From: Apostichopus japonicus
Lineage: Eukaryota > Echinodermata > Holothuroidea > Aspidochirotida > Stichopodidae
Direction: 5' to 3'
Assembly (NCBI RefSeq): GCF_037975245.1
Contig: NC_092583.1
Span: forward strand, 11,609,764 to 11,673,763
DNA length: 64,000 nt
Shown here: piece by piece, positions 23,641-35,879 of the stretch
Numbering within the stretch: position 1 is the stretch's first letter
Layout of the letters: each line of letters opens with the position of its first letter
Notes under the pieces: generated by a model
The model's input: the letters and a program-made list of their open reading frames with translations, nothing else
Databases searched by the model: none
What the model was told of the DNA's origin: nothing
Made by a program: the position numbers and the translations under genes

Positions 23641-23690
23641 GTTAGGGTCGGTTCAGGGTTAGGGTTAGAAAAAAGGGTTAGGGTTAGATT
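23641..23690 (+). repeat. Short interstitial telomere-like repeat
   Basis: CAGGGTTAGGGTTAG and AGGGTTAGGGTTAG lie within 50 bases. TTAGGG is the usual animal telomere unit. Copy A lacks it. Confidence 0.75.
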
Positions 23691-25414
23691 AAATTTAGTG
23701 TGTAAGTCAATGTAACTGTCGACCTAAGGTATGATCCATAGTTATATGTATATATTTATATATATATATATACATACACCCATACATACACCATTCGTAC
23801 ATACACACTCACATACATACACACACTAATACATTATCATTGCTCTGACTCTACATGTACTGCCTTACACACAAATGTGTAACACACTGAAGCAAAGATG
23901 TTTAGTGGGCGTTTTAAGATTATTCTTTCATTATTAACAAGGGGGTAAAAACAGTGTTAAAATATTTGGTCAGGACCAGTTGAAAAACGCCGTGATAGCC
24001 AAATCTCAGCACTCAACTTCAAGAGACAAAAAGAACATCATTATTAATTAAATACGAAAAAGAAAAACAGAAAAAAACATTGACGAACGTCGTTAAAACT
24101 AGTAAATAGTCTGTTCTATAGAGCTGGATAATAGCAAGAGTCAGTCGTTGTCTCGTTAAATGTTACAAGTGGTTTTCTTTCGATTTATCTTTTTTAATTG
24201 TTATTGTTTTTGATACTAAAATAAGCAAACGTTCATTGGACAAAATTCTTGTATTAGCCTACTTGAGTTGAACAGAATATTCCCCTAAAATATTTATTTT
24301 CCTTCTATCGTCCATTCTGATGAGATTGAGACACCCGTGTGAATCTATAATCTCTCCACTACGCCTACCAGCCCATACCTTCCGCATGTCAGCCCACCCA
24401 CCCACCCACTCCCTCCACTCCACTCTCAAAAGAGTATAATCTTGGGTGCAGTGTTAACCCCATAGTCAGTTGGCTTAACATTTATGGTGTATTGTCTTTA
24501 AATGTCGAAGGGACGAAAATGATATCTTGGATCGCGAGAGGGATGTAAACAATATTGTAACGAATTTGGACTTAAGATTAAACTCTTAAATGCACAGATT
24601 GAAATTTTCTTTCTATGAGCGGATTGAATTCTCACGCATTCTGATAATGCAAATCAGCTAAAATTCTGCTCCAAATAGAGCTACTCGTGACGTCACTCTT
24701 CGGTTATAAGAGAGAAATACCACTCCTCTAATAGAGTTCTCATGTATAAGATACTCAAAAATTGAAATGCCACCCTCTGAAATTAAGAATCTAAAGACGT
24801 AAGTCATACGTCATATAACGTCATGATTTTGTTGGGCACGTGGCTGATCACGATATTGTAGAATGCGCTTTGAATATGTTGTGTTGAACCCAGTCTGTTT
24901 CAAGTAATAGTGTATACATAGGCTACTGTTTAGTATGTACCTAACGTCACATATATATATATATTTTTTATAATTCATATTTATATTTTCAAACACCACA
25001 GAATTTCAAATAAAGTCTTACGGGGGTGCTTACTATGTGTTGTTGAGCCCATGCCCCTCCCTCATGTTTTTGGCATTCGTCCAACATCCGTTTTCAAAGA
25101 AAAATAATTAGCATTTTTTTTACTGCTACAAAAATTCTAAAGTATTAACATGTATACAATGTTATAAATTATTCACTCTTAACTCCGAAATCCCATGTGC
25201 GTGTGAAATGGAGTACGGACTCTATTGGAGAACCCTACCCACAATCCCCTCGTCAATATTTAACCTTAAAATTTAGAAATGGAAACTTCCTTTAAATATT
25301 TGATGTCAAGATACAAATCAAATATACCGCAAGCATGTATCCACGTAAACTCAAATAATACCGTAAATACAGTATAAACTCGAACGAATACATATGACAT
25401 CTGGATTGAATTAC

Positions 25415-25612
25415 CTATACAGTTCCCCAGACGAACGCATTATGTTTGCCTATCGTACTCATGCCGGTAAACTGTGTAAGTAAAATCCAAATCAAACTTA
25501 CGTTCGGGTCATCCGGTCATGTTAAACTTGATACAAAAGTATTTGAAGTCAGCACAGACGCCCTCCGTAGCGTCAAATAAATAACGCAGTTTGTTGAAAG
25601 TCCATCTCTTGT
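25415..25612 (-). pseudogene. Gene B, exon 3 remnant (3' half only)
   Basis: Only the second half of the first W/Cys domain remains (KRWTFNKLRYLFDATEGVC, then ADFKYFCIKFNM). An extra G at about 25515 causes a frameshift into a stop, and ACA-TAA near the end gives another stop where A reads ACA-AAA. The 5' half with its acceptor and the W motif is replaced by the purine minisatellite that begins at about 25613. The donor GTAATT is still present. This exon cannot be spliced in as in gene A. Confidence 0.85.
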
Positions 25613-26015
25613 TCGTGAGAAAGAGATGGTCGGGAGAGAACGAGAAGAGGAGGCAGGAAGAAGGAGAAGGGGGAGGCAGTGAAGTAGGTGGATGAGATGG
25701 AAGAGAAGAGAATGAAGAGAAGTGAAACAGGAGACGGTATGCAGAAAGAAGAAGGAGAAAGAGAAGGCTGTGAAGAAGGTTAGGGAGGAGGTAAAGGAGG
25801 AGAGGGTAAAGGTGGAGGAGAATGTACAAGGAGGAGTTGACGAGGGAGGTGACGTAAGAGGATTTGACGGAGGAAAAGAAGGAGAAGGGAAGAAGGAGAA
25901 TGAAGGAGGTGACGTAGGAGGAGGTGGTGGAGGAGTAGGAGGAGGCGATGACGGAGAAGAAAAGAAAAGGAGTTGGTGAGGGAGGAGGGGTTAAGGATGA
26001 GGAGGTGAAGAAAAT
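25613..26015 (+). repeat. Purine-rich minisatellite invading exon 3 of gene B
   Basis: Composed of AGGAGGAGGTGACG-like and GAAGAAGGAGAA-like units and related to 3985-4325. Its left edge abuts the truncated exon directly, so the deletion joint lies inside or at the border of the tract. Confidence 0.92.
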
Positions 26016-26024
26016 ATTACTTAC

Positions 26025-26234
26025 TGTAATGACACAGTGGACAGCACTCTCCGTCTATTTTGACAGGATTGGAACATTTTGCTGTTACACAACTGATAAT
26101 GTCACAGTCCATGGTACCGTTGTTGCAAATACACATTGTGCAAGTGCCGATATGCCATTTGTCATTATGTAGTTTCAATTCGCCTCTAAAAACACACGGT
26201 TCCCTATTGCTGAAGTCACTGGTCGATATAGAAA
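26025..26234 (-). CDS. Gene B, exon 2: VWC domain
   Basis: The exon is 210 bases (70 codons), phase 1-1, acceptor gttttacag and donor GTAAGT. All ten VWC cysteines are kept: EPCVF, GTC-TMC-IC, DC, ISC, AKC and ECCPLC, with W in NDKW. It differs from gene A's domain at many surface positions (for example KLHNDKWHIGTC versus EKHNDQWTIDDC) with no frame damage. That suggests the exon was kept under constraint for some time after duplication. Confidence 0.9.
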
Positions 26235-26869
26235 CTGTAAAACAACAGTATGAAAAGAAAAAAACACATATTTGCAAATGATAGGAAAAAAAGAGAAAAA
26301 GATCAACCCGTGGCGACTTCGATGTAAAGTAGCAGAACAGAATAACTGAAAGGAACACTTTTTGGTCGCTCATAATTTTACCACAACCTACGATTATGCA
26401 ATTTGCTCAAATTGTATAGGCCAAACTTCTATAGTTTTCCAAATCGAAGCTTAATGAATCAGCGAGAAAGTAATGAGCAGGCTTTGATCCCCAACATTTC
26501 GTCGCCTAGATAGGATACGCATTATTAGAAAGAAACTTCACTGATTAGTACAAAACAACTGATTTACATCATTAGATGGTTTCTATATTGGAAAGTTTGG
26601 AAAACGTACCAAAACCACATAAATATTGCTCAAGACATTCAAGAGAAAACGTGAGCTGATTTTTTTTACCAGCCCGGACCCCACCAACGGCGTACGAGTA
26701 TTCACTGAGCGCATTACATGCGAAGGACGAGCAAGTGGGTGGAGGGTATAGTAACCTGGTCACGTGACTGTAAGGTCGGTATGTCATCTCAGTTTACCAC
26801 AATGGGCATGTTTGCCATACAGAACATATCCCGCCAGATTTATAATTATAGAAGTGAAGGGACGTATAA

Positions 26870-27345
26870 TTTTGATTCTCTGCGCGTTGTGTGAAACTCA
26901 TACAGTCAAAGGGTAGAATAGTTACGTATCCTAAGCCAATGCGGAACAAGATCTTTCCAGAAGTAAAAGTAAGGTCGTTCAATGTTTGTTAACAATGCTC
27001 CATGCCGGAAGCAGTAAGGATAAGGCTAAGGATAAGGGGTCAAAGGGGTCAAACATATTCAAGCGCTGCAAGGACAACCTCTAAAACTTTGAATATAAGC
27101 AATATTCTCCGCGCGTTGTGAGAAACACATAGGGTTACAAAAGGGGAATATGCTAAATTAAGTATCCTAAGCCAATTCAGAGCAAGTTCTTTGCTATGAA
27201 GTAAAAGTAAGGTATAGTTGAAGGTTGAGATTTTTCAATTACCCATACCTTCACTCCATACCGGAACCAGTGGGGATAAGGGGTCAAATATATACAAATG
27301 TTGAAAGAACAGCCTCTTAATCTTTGCCTATCATCAAGTATAGCT
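26870..27345. repeat. Local tandem duplication in copy B (unit about 240 bp)
   Basis: Both units contain GCGCGTTGTG, then CCTAAGCCAAT, GTAAAAGTAAGGT, CCGGAA-CAGT and GGGGTCAAA in the same order. They start near 26870 and 27101. Copy A has one unit, at about 7568-7810. Confidence 0.8.
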
Positions 27346-28658
27346 TAAGAGTGACACAAGAGTATAGACTATTTGTTGCTATATATATAGTTGTGGGGAA
27401 ACTTGCGAGTTTTGTTTTAGGTAGTTACGTTCTCCTCTGTCTGATCTCAGTACCAACCGCAGGGTCCACTCGATCCCTCTATATACCCTCATACTTTACA
27501 CATGCTTTTATGCAAATTTTCCTTCTCTTGCATGGAACTGTTAGGGCAGGGCTATTACGTGAGATACAACGAAGCCTATTCTCCTAAACAATTCTTAATG
27601 GTTTACAATTAGGGATTGGAATAGTCTGCCTTCAGACCTCATTAGTAGTTCCAGTGGTTCTGTGAATCCTGTCACTTATATCAGTACTCGGGTCAGATTT
27701 AACTAGTTATTCTCTTGACGTGTGTGTGGTGAGATATTGTCCCTTTTGCGGATGTGTCACCGTATCGAAGACGAAGACGAAGACGTTCAGGCAGGTAGTT
27801 TGTCTGAATCGACAACCGATTCACAAAGAGATTATCTCAAAACTTCGTACTACAGTAAATACTGGATTGTGCTGATAAAATCGGTAGCATGTGCTATAAG
27901 TTTAACAGTAAGAACAGAGGATATGTGTGTTCCCAACAACTCTATTTTACTTTGGTACAAAACTTTAAGATTTACAGTAGTAACTGTGTTCTCTGTGTGT
28001 ATCTTGTGAAACCGATTGTCCGCAGACTATGGGGCGCGGCCAAAACATGGGTCGGGAACAATTTTCGGTGGGTCGCTGGTTAATTCAAGACTTTGGGTTA
28101 TTTATCTACAAAATACAGAAACACTTTATCTTCCAAGCTTGACGACGTTGATGTATAGCCCAAATTGACTATATTTTATGTACTCCAAGCATCGATTCTG
28201 AGCCTGCGTGGGTGTCTAGTGGGTCGTGGCTCAGTCCTCATGAAAGCTTCTGTGTTGTGGGGCCTACAAGTTTGTTGTCCGCTGGATAAAATTACTCTTC
28301 TATAGCTTATGATCATGAAGGCAATAAATGACTCCACGAATCTTTTCAAATGGATCGCAATTGCTTGAACTGGAGTGATATAAAAGCAGGACAAGACAAA
28401 ACAGTGATGGGGAAATGTCAGGTGAGTGTGGATAGGGAAGCATCGCGTCAAATGACGATCAGATAAATCATCTTTTTAAAACGAGAATAATACATTGTGT
28501 TTTCTAGTTTTTTTCTTTTCAACAACTTGCCTATACGCAGTAAAATATTTTTAAACACATATCATACCATTCTATCTCCTCATCCCTCTGTTGCATCTTC
28601 CATATGTATCAATACAAGCTTGTAAAGAAAGAAGAAAACTGAGAAAAGATGAACTTAC

Positions 28659-28821
28659 CTGAATCGGCAAAGAGCGACGATAGGCTGATGTCTTCGCCAT
28701 AGGAATAGCCAAAAAAGTTTGATCCCTGTGAAGATACTGTTCCACTGAGAAAAAGTAATATTACACATGTTGCAACGGTAACAACCAATAAGCGATGCGG
28801 GTTAACCGTGCGGTCCCCCAT
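28659..28821 (-). CDS. Gene B, exon 1: signal peptide
   Basis: The coding part is 163 bases from ATG at 28821 to donor GTAAGT at 28658, phase 1. The signal peptide MGDRTVNPHRLLVVTVATC plus VILLFLSGTVSSQ is nearly that of gene A. The stretch after the cleavage site (FFGYSYGEDISLSSLFADS) is different from A and shorter by three codons. Intact start, signal peptide and donor mean this copy could still be transcribed and secreted in a short form. Confidence 0.8.
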
Positions 28822-29159
28822 TGCCGTGATATTTTAATAAATACGATTATACTGTCCAGAAAACGTTGTATCTCTCTTTCCCAATCTTTCAAACTTGACT
28901 ATATATTGTCAAACAGAAATCGTAGCTGACAATATATCCTAGTAAACTGGTTGTCCGTCTTCAAGTTAAACATATAATGTATGGTGTGTACGTGTTAGTG
29001 TTCCACAAATGGCACCAACGCAGTGTGGCGTCGGTGTTATACGGGCTATAATGGGATACGTTTTTCCGTGTCTCGATTCCTTTTCAAAGGGCACCTTTAC
29101 AGGGATGTTACGTTATCATTTGCGGCAGAGTTTGGTTAAGATTTCATATAAATATATAT

Positions 29160-29595
29160 ATTCCTATGATTGTGAATGACCAAAAACGTGAGAAAAGTCG
29201 GTCAAAATTGACCATTAATCAGTCATATTTTCCATATTTTCCTTCTCGCGATCCCTATACTCCACCATACAAAACTTCGTATGATTTTGAATACTCTAAA
29301 AAAAAATCCTAAAAGAACTACTGTGCAACGTTCGCAAGCTTCAATTCGATTTATTTATGTACTTATTTTGCTATTGGGTGGGTTGACCCTGTTCGCTAGC
29401 TTCAAGTAAGTTCAGGCTATATAGTCTCTATGGTATACAATTAAAAAACACAATGTTAATCTACGGAAGCTTAAAAGTGCCATCAACATAAGAAAAAGTT
29501 TGCCCAAATAAGTTGATATTTTTCAGTTAATTGTTTAGATAACAAGATAAAATCTTATCAAAATCAGAGAAATGTTGGATTGCTCAGGTGCTTTA
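29160..29595. other. Non-coding stretch right of copy B
   Basis: No genes or repeats recognised. Duplication homology ends at its left edge. Confidence 0.5.
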
Positions 29596-29598
29596 ACT

Positions 29599-29812
29599 GA
29601 GCAATTGAACAATTTTCTGCAAAAAGGTTTAATTGACAACTTATCATGTCTCGTCAATTGGACATTTTGCTGCAAAATGTTCAATTGTTCACCTTATTCC
29701 ATCTGAGCATTTGAACAATTTTCTGCAAAATGTTTCATTGACAACTTATTGTTCGTCCATTCAACATTTTTCTGCAAAATGTTAAATTGTTCACTTCCTT
29801 CCAAATGCTCAG
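29599..29812. repeat. Two tandem ~107-bp units with internal dyad symmetry
   Basis: Each unit opens with TTGAACAATTTTCTGCAAAA and closes with the near-complement TGCAAAATGTTCAATTGTTC, so each can fold back on itself. Units start near 29599 and 29705. A poly-C run follows at about 29855. Confidence 0.8.
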
Positions 29813-29879
29813 TTGGAATGAAGTGAACATTTTTTTTCATGTGAGTAGTAATTACCCCCCCCCCCCCCCTCCAAAAAAA

Positions 29880-31500
29880 AATCATCTAAAGCGCGCTAGG
29901 AAAAAGCGCTGTATATTTTAGTAATTCATTATGTCGTCGAAGACAATTTGTTGGAAAAACAATTTTCCCCTTTGTTACATTAACATAGCTTTTGTAGTTA
30001 GTAGTCTATTTAGTCTTCAAGCAGATAACTTATACTCAGTTGCTTTATCAGTTGTAAGCACCTCAGAGTAACATAGGCAGAGTCACACCATGTTTTCAAG
30101 CAAATCACAGGGACTGCTGCGGTACTCCGGTTATCTTACAGTCCTTAAATTTGCAGTTGTATTCATAGTCAAAACGTAAATTACTTGTATGTTTCATCTT
30201 TTTTAAAACATATATCTAAAGGTAAAATGAATATTCCATAAAACAGGAAGTACTTAATATAGAGAAAAAAGTGCTGACTGGTAAAATTATTCTGTGATAG
30301 TTCGTAAAGCAACATGTATACTTTACCTACTTTACTACACTAAGGGAAAATAAGTGAATCCCAAAGTTGTAACTGGCACTTGGTCTCTTCAATACCCTCA
30401 CAATGTAATTGATTTCGATTCATTAAAAAAATCAAAAAGCATTCCAACAAAAACTTTATATGAGTGTTAGGTATAATTTGTTGGATCCTATCATAAATTT
30501 GTTAGAATACTGCTACGAAACAAGATAATAACTTTGAACTCTCCGCACAAGTGTCAGTGTAAACTATCACCAAATCTAACACTGACACTAAGTACACTAA
30601 AAACATGGAAATCCTGGATATAAATTAACATAGTATAGATTAGAAACAGCTCTGCAAAACATTCTCAATAATAATATGATTATAAAAATAATAGAGTGGA
30701 AAGGACAGTTCATCAATGTATCATATCTGCTAAGTTCACTCTGTGTTAGTATTTCCTTGAAGATTCATTTTGCTTGGGAACTGGAAGCATGTTATTGCTT
30801 AAGCATAATGAAAACACTGGTTGTTGAGCTAAGACATGTTATCTCAGCTGTGCAAACTTTGCATAGCCTCTTGGGTTTGTTTCGCTCATTAAACACCAGT
30901 CATGACGTATGTTGTGTATTTACTGGAAGTCTTAAAGTTCTTTGCAAGCTGCAATAAAAATGGGAAAATGAAAAGTGAAATATTTTCCTGTTATGCCCTT
31001 TGAACATACAGCATTACAATGCATACTAACAGTGACAAGCTGAATCAGTAACTATTATATTGAGAACATAATCCAATTCATTTCTTTAGGCTGTACACGC
31101 TAGGATAATTATGAATCATATGTCAACACTAATGTTCTATTGTAACAGCATATATTCCTACCTATAAACTTGCAGGTTAACGTGCTTAAAATAACTTACC
31201 AGGCTTTCTTAATCTTTTAACTGGTATGAGCCCCTGTTTTAAAGTAGTAAAAAAAAAAGACGGTAAATTAAATCATTGTTTTTTATTTGTTTTACTCTTA
31301 TACTTTAAGACACAGATGTACAAATAACCAAGCATGTAAGCAAAATATTCAGTAAACATAATCATAAGAGCATGTAACAAGAGACATTTGATGATTTTTA
31401 ACAAATGTGGTATGAACAAATAGTAATGACTTCTCTAAAATTGTGCTTCACTCTTGCATTTCTTACAAAATACATTCAATAACAAAACTGAGCCTTTGTA
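29880..31500. other. AT-rich non-coding stretch
   Basis: No coding sequence, RNA or repeat that I can support. Confidence 0.5.
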
Positions 31501-31524
31501 AAAGTGCAAGCATGTACAACATCA

Positions 31525-31690
31525 CTATGGCATAGATTGCATATGGCCATGGAATCCACTGCAAATATCATTACCAGTCAATGACTCTGGTGGTTTCTTG
31601 GATGGGCGTCTACTTTTACTTGAAGAGTCGGGTTCTGTTAAGATCTCATTTTCAGCACTACTGGAGTCCTCGTCATCAGTATCTGAGACA
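31525..31690 (-). pseudogene. Possible 3' exon of the tyrosine-recombinase-like gene
   Basis: The minus-strand frame after a possible acceptor (GTGTCTCAG) reads DTDDEDSSSAENEILTEPDS then SKSRRPSKKPPES. An acidic/serine linker followed by a basic patch is common after the catalytic domain in this type of protein. Placement 3' of the recombinase on the same strand is the only other support. Confidence 0.3.
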
Positions 31691-31929
31691 CTAATCGGGT
31701 AGGATTTATGAGAAATAAACACTTACTACAACTCCTATATTGATGCTGAAAGCAGGCATACATTGACACTCACAAATGTCAACTTCATAATACTGAATAT
31801 AAGCATGAGAGTTGCTCGTTTATGCACCTCTTCCCCTCTACCTAACCTCACCCCATTCGTTAGCTGATGTTTACTAACACATGGTGGTCTCTTTATTTGA
31901 GATCAATAATTAATATGTCCACTTTCAGC

Positions 31930-33110
31930 AACGTGAAAAGTGTATATGTATATCATCCTACCTGTGTCATATACAGTAGTAGCAATGAAAGTTAGTACGA
32001 CTTTGGATAGGGTGTATACTGATAAAATGGGTTAATAGGTTAAATTGGGTTAAAAGATTATCACTTCTTCTCTTAGGAGGAAGCCACAATGAGAAGTCAC
32101 GAGGGAAGGGTAGGACATTAGGCGGGAGGAAAATTTAAAAAAAAATATTCCTTTATACAGCATTAGGTGGACACATGATCCATACCTGCATGTGTTATAC
32201 ATGTAGTAAATATGTAAGTCAGTACAATGAATTTGAATAGGCTGTCATAATCAAATTCTACAGGTACATAGGTCAAAGAATTATCCCTGCTCTGGGAGGA
32301 TACCACTGGAAGGAGGGGTAATGTTTGAGCGTGGAGGAAAAATAAAAAATAATGCTTAATAGTTTCTTAATTGTTCACTCATAAATATGTGTCCATATAC
32401 AGATTGAACACTAGGACCGCGTGTGGCAGCCATACAGTACTGATCAGATATGAAGGAATTGCAATGGCACAGAGTCTACTGTGCAGTTTAGAAACTTTCA
32501 CTGCATGTTAGGATACATGTAACATATATGTCGTTAATTCCAGTAGATAGTTGTTTCAGGATCAGAGGAGAAGAAGGAAACAGGATGAAATGGATGCAAA
32601 AACGTTGCAGTTTTAAATATTAATATCTTACCAGGTTTGATTCTCTTACTGCTCTGAATTCCTGCTTGAGAAGCAATTTAAGCATATTTGTGGGACTAAT
32701 ATGGTACCTTCACGGATGAAGTGCTGTAGTCACTTTTCAGAATGTATTAATCTATCATATTTTACATACTTGTTTATATTTATGTAAGAATTGTCACTTT
32801 TCCTCTCATGTTACCACTGGGAAACGGCAAAGGGGTGTGAGAAGGCTTAGCCAAGGAGGTTGGTGGAAGAAAAGTAAAACGAAACGTAATGCATTCAAAG
32901 AATAATATAACCATGTGTCCTCTTACAGGTAGTAACATTACGTGGACAGGATATCAAGATATGTACATCATGCATACTTATCATGTAGGTTATAAGCTAT
33001 CACTTAACCAATTTGCAAAGAATCATATCATCTAATGCACAAAACTTACATCAAGTTAGAATTATCCCTTTTCCTCTTGGTGGCCACTGGGAAAGACAAA
33101 TAAAGACTAA
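31930..33110. repeat. Degenerate tandem repeat, unit roughly 220-270 bp
   Basis: The block 'GAATTATC-CTTTTCCTCT...CCACTGGGAA' or a close variant appears near 32056, 32279, 32788 and 33060. Between them recur a 'TACCTGTGTCATATACAGTAG' -like block (31970, 32185) and GTAAGTCAGTAC...TTGAATAGG-like blocks. Spacing is about 223, 509 (two units) and 272. Strongly diverged. Confidence 0.65.
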
Positions 33111-33557
33111 AGCAAATTCAAAAGGACAATATAGGAGAATTAAGTTAGTATTTGGATATTACACATTTTCAGTATTTAGGATTTTCCCAGAACTTCCACT
33201 CTAATTTTATGTACTATCAGTTTAAAGTACTGTAAAAAAGAAGAAAAACAATGAAATTCAAGAACTAAGATATAATCACAGATTAGTGATATCATGTTTT
33301 TGGATTGCACAGAAAGATTAATAACAATATACTCAATTTAACTGTTGAGATTTGTCCAACTTTAATGACCTCCATAAGTGCTAATAGATAGATAGGTTCA
33401 TTTCTTTGGAATGTACCATGTGATTGTACAAGCAACGCCTTGCAGTTTCCGGAATTTTCATGGAGGCATACATTGTGGATGTATGTTCTTGGTAGCAGTC
33501 AGAAAGGCCCTTCTGGTCAATTCTAACTTGTCATATACTCTACGTACAGCATACCAT

Positions 33558-34516
33558 CATAGGCGTAGGAGCCTCATTTGATTTGGGGGGGCTGTAACGA
33601 CTTGCCCGAAAAATATAACCAAAATTTTTTCGCGCGCTCCGCGCGCGTTCCACATGTTAATGTGCATATCATATAGGCATCCGTCAGTTATTACATCACC
33701 TGCCAATAACATAAAATCATTTTCCGTGTTATTACCCTTCCATATTGGTTACAATTATAGGGGAAGTCGTTACAACAATAATGATAATAATAATATAAGT
33801 TTAACCATTGAAAACACATTGCAAATTCTTCATCTTTCACTAGGTGCCAGTGGCGGAGCTAGGGGATATTGGTCAGGGGAGGGGGGAGAGAATGGTCTGT
33901 AGGGGCGTTTTTGACACTATCTAAGCGGAGCGCCACCACAGGTTGGCGCGGAGCGTACTGAAATTTTTTGAGTAAAGTTACTCCCTAGATCGCCGGAAAT
34001 GACCCTTTCCGGGCCTTGCTAATTTGCAGATAAACGAAGAATAAATAGGTGTCATTGCCATTTGTCAGAAAATTGCACCAACAAAATGTGACAAATGTCA
34101 ATAGGTATTTGAGAGCGCAATAAAAAAGTCAATAATCGCGAATAAGTAAAAAGTGGTAAAAAGCTGAAAGGGCGCCAGCAGTCCATTTGAGTCCGTCAGG
34201 GGGGCATCCGCCCCTTTGACTGTATGGACGCTCCGCCACTGGTAGTTGCACGCAAAATTCTCAGCATATTGCCCAAATTTTCACCCAAAAAATTGGGAAA
34301 AAAATGCAAATTATTATTCTTTCAGTAGGTGCCCGAAAAAATTCTCAACATATTGCCCGAATTTTCACCAAAAAAAAATGAAAAACACATTGCAAATTAT
34401 TATTCTTCCAGTAGGTGCCCGAAAAATTCTAAGCATATTGCCCGAATTTTCACCAAAAAAATTGGTTGGGGGGCTGCAGCCCCCCAGCCCCCCCCCCCCC
34501 GCCTCCTACGCCTATG
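33558..34516. mobile_element. hAT-like element with CATAGGCGTAGGAG ends, inserted in the recombinase pseudogene
   Basis: The terminal inverted repeats CATAGGCGTAGGAG / CTCCTACGCCTATG are a perfect 14 bp. It is flanked by a perfect 8-bp duplication CATACCAT (33550-33557 and 34517-34524). Outside the duplication, the recombinase reading frame resumes on both sides (ENSDYHVSGWYA | VRRVYDKLEL). Inside are tandem units of about 90-105 bp containing GTAGGTGCCCGAAAA and CATATTGCCCGAATTTTCACC, and a nested MITE at 33848. No transposase is encoded. Confidence 0.93.
33848..34241 (+). mobile_element. hAT-like MITE (CAGTGGCGGAGC family), nested
   Basis: 394 bp with ends CAGTGGCGGAGCTAGGGG and GACGCTCCGCCACTG. 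The flanks CTAGGTGC (33840-33847) and GTAGTTGC (34242-34249) match at 6 of 8 bases and fall inside one GTAGGTGCCCG unit of the surrounding element. The core has TAAGCGGAGCGCCACC, GTTGGCGCGGAGCGTAC and CCTAGATCGCCGGAAATGAC. It is the best-preserved copy of the family alongside 44016-44385. Confidence 0.9.
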
Positions 34517-35879
34517 CATACCATCCAGACACGTGATAGTCAGAATTTTCGGTGCTGGCATGAGATATGGGTTTTGTTTTGCAATACCTGCAATGGATAT
34601 TGTGTCTTCATCTGCCAACTTTATAAGCGGCATGAGTGAAATGTGTAGCATCAATGCATTACCTTTGCCAGTCTGATATGCTAGAAGGATTGTCAAGTTT
34701 GTCAATTTCCTCCGTAGTTATCCACGCAATAATTTCAGCATCTTTCATATCTACAAGTCGCAAACGACTTGGTTCACCCCCTCTTCTAGCATTTAATAGT
34801 GTGATTCTACAAACAAGTAAGTCTCTGAACTCTTCATACAGGTGAGTGTCAATTAAAACAAAGTCCTTCATGATTGTTCCCATCTGTGACACAGTGTAAT
34901 CTCTCACGTCTTTTCATGTTTTCTGAGCTTTTCATTCCTGACTTTTTCATGGCATAGGAAGCATCTTTAAACAATGAGTCATGGTTCAACTACAAAACTT
35001 CAATGAACTTGTGTATTGCTTCTGACTTCTGATCGTCATCATCCGTAAGATAAGTTCCTTTGAGAATGTTGCAACTTGTCTTGATCAGATAGTCGAGGCC
35101 TGCTTTCAAATCATGCTTAAGTTCGTCAATGCTGGTACCCCCTACATTAACAGTGTTCTCTCGAATGGCTTGCTCAAGATACTTTAACTTCTGCGGGAGG
35201 ACATATCTGCCACAGTTTCTTCTTTAGTTTTAAGGGGGCCAAGTTCCTGATGTTGAGAAATAAACACTCGATAGAGTGTCCCCAGTCGACGCATTGATAT
35301 AATGGCAGATGTTCTGATCTCTCCCTGTTTGTCAATTTTGAGTCTGCTTTTCATCCAATGTGACAATGAAATGATATCTCTTGCATATTTCCCAACATCA
35401 TATTCTGTAAGCTTGTATAAGACTTCTCTCAAGAAATCATCTGACATATCTCCATCAAAGCTTGACAAAAAAGATAATGGTACATTTACTGATGGTTCAC
35501 ATTCTAAATACATCTTCTTGTGTTTGCTCAGGAATCTTGATTGGTAAAAGCCATAGCAATTTCCACGCTTGACAAGTTTAGTAAAATGTTTCGTGCTTTT
35601 GTATTCCTGTTGATAAACTGATTCAGTTTCATATGCTTGCATCTTCATTTCTTGAAAAACGCCTTGCTTTTTGAAGCCAACAAATGATGCCAATCGATCC
35701 ATGTTAGGATCATTCGGAGCATCAGTGACCTCCTTGAGATCATTGTGCTTCAATTTAATGCGCCTGGAAAGTTTAGTCTGGAAAATCCCACAAAACAGAC
35801 ATGGTCTTTTTGGTCTAACATATGCTGAGTTTGGGGGCATTTCTGGTAGTGGAAGAGACAGTAGCCTCACACTGAAGAG

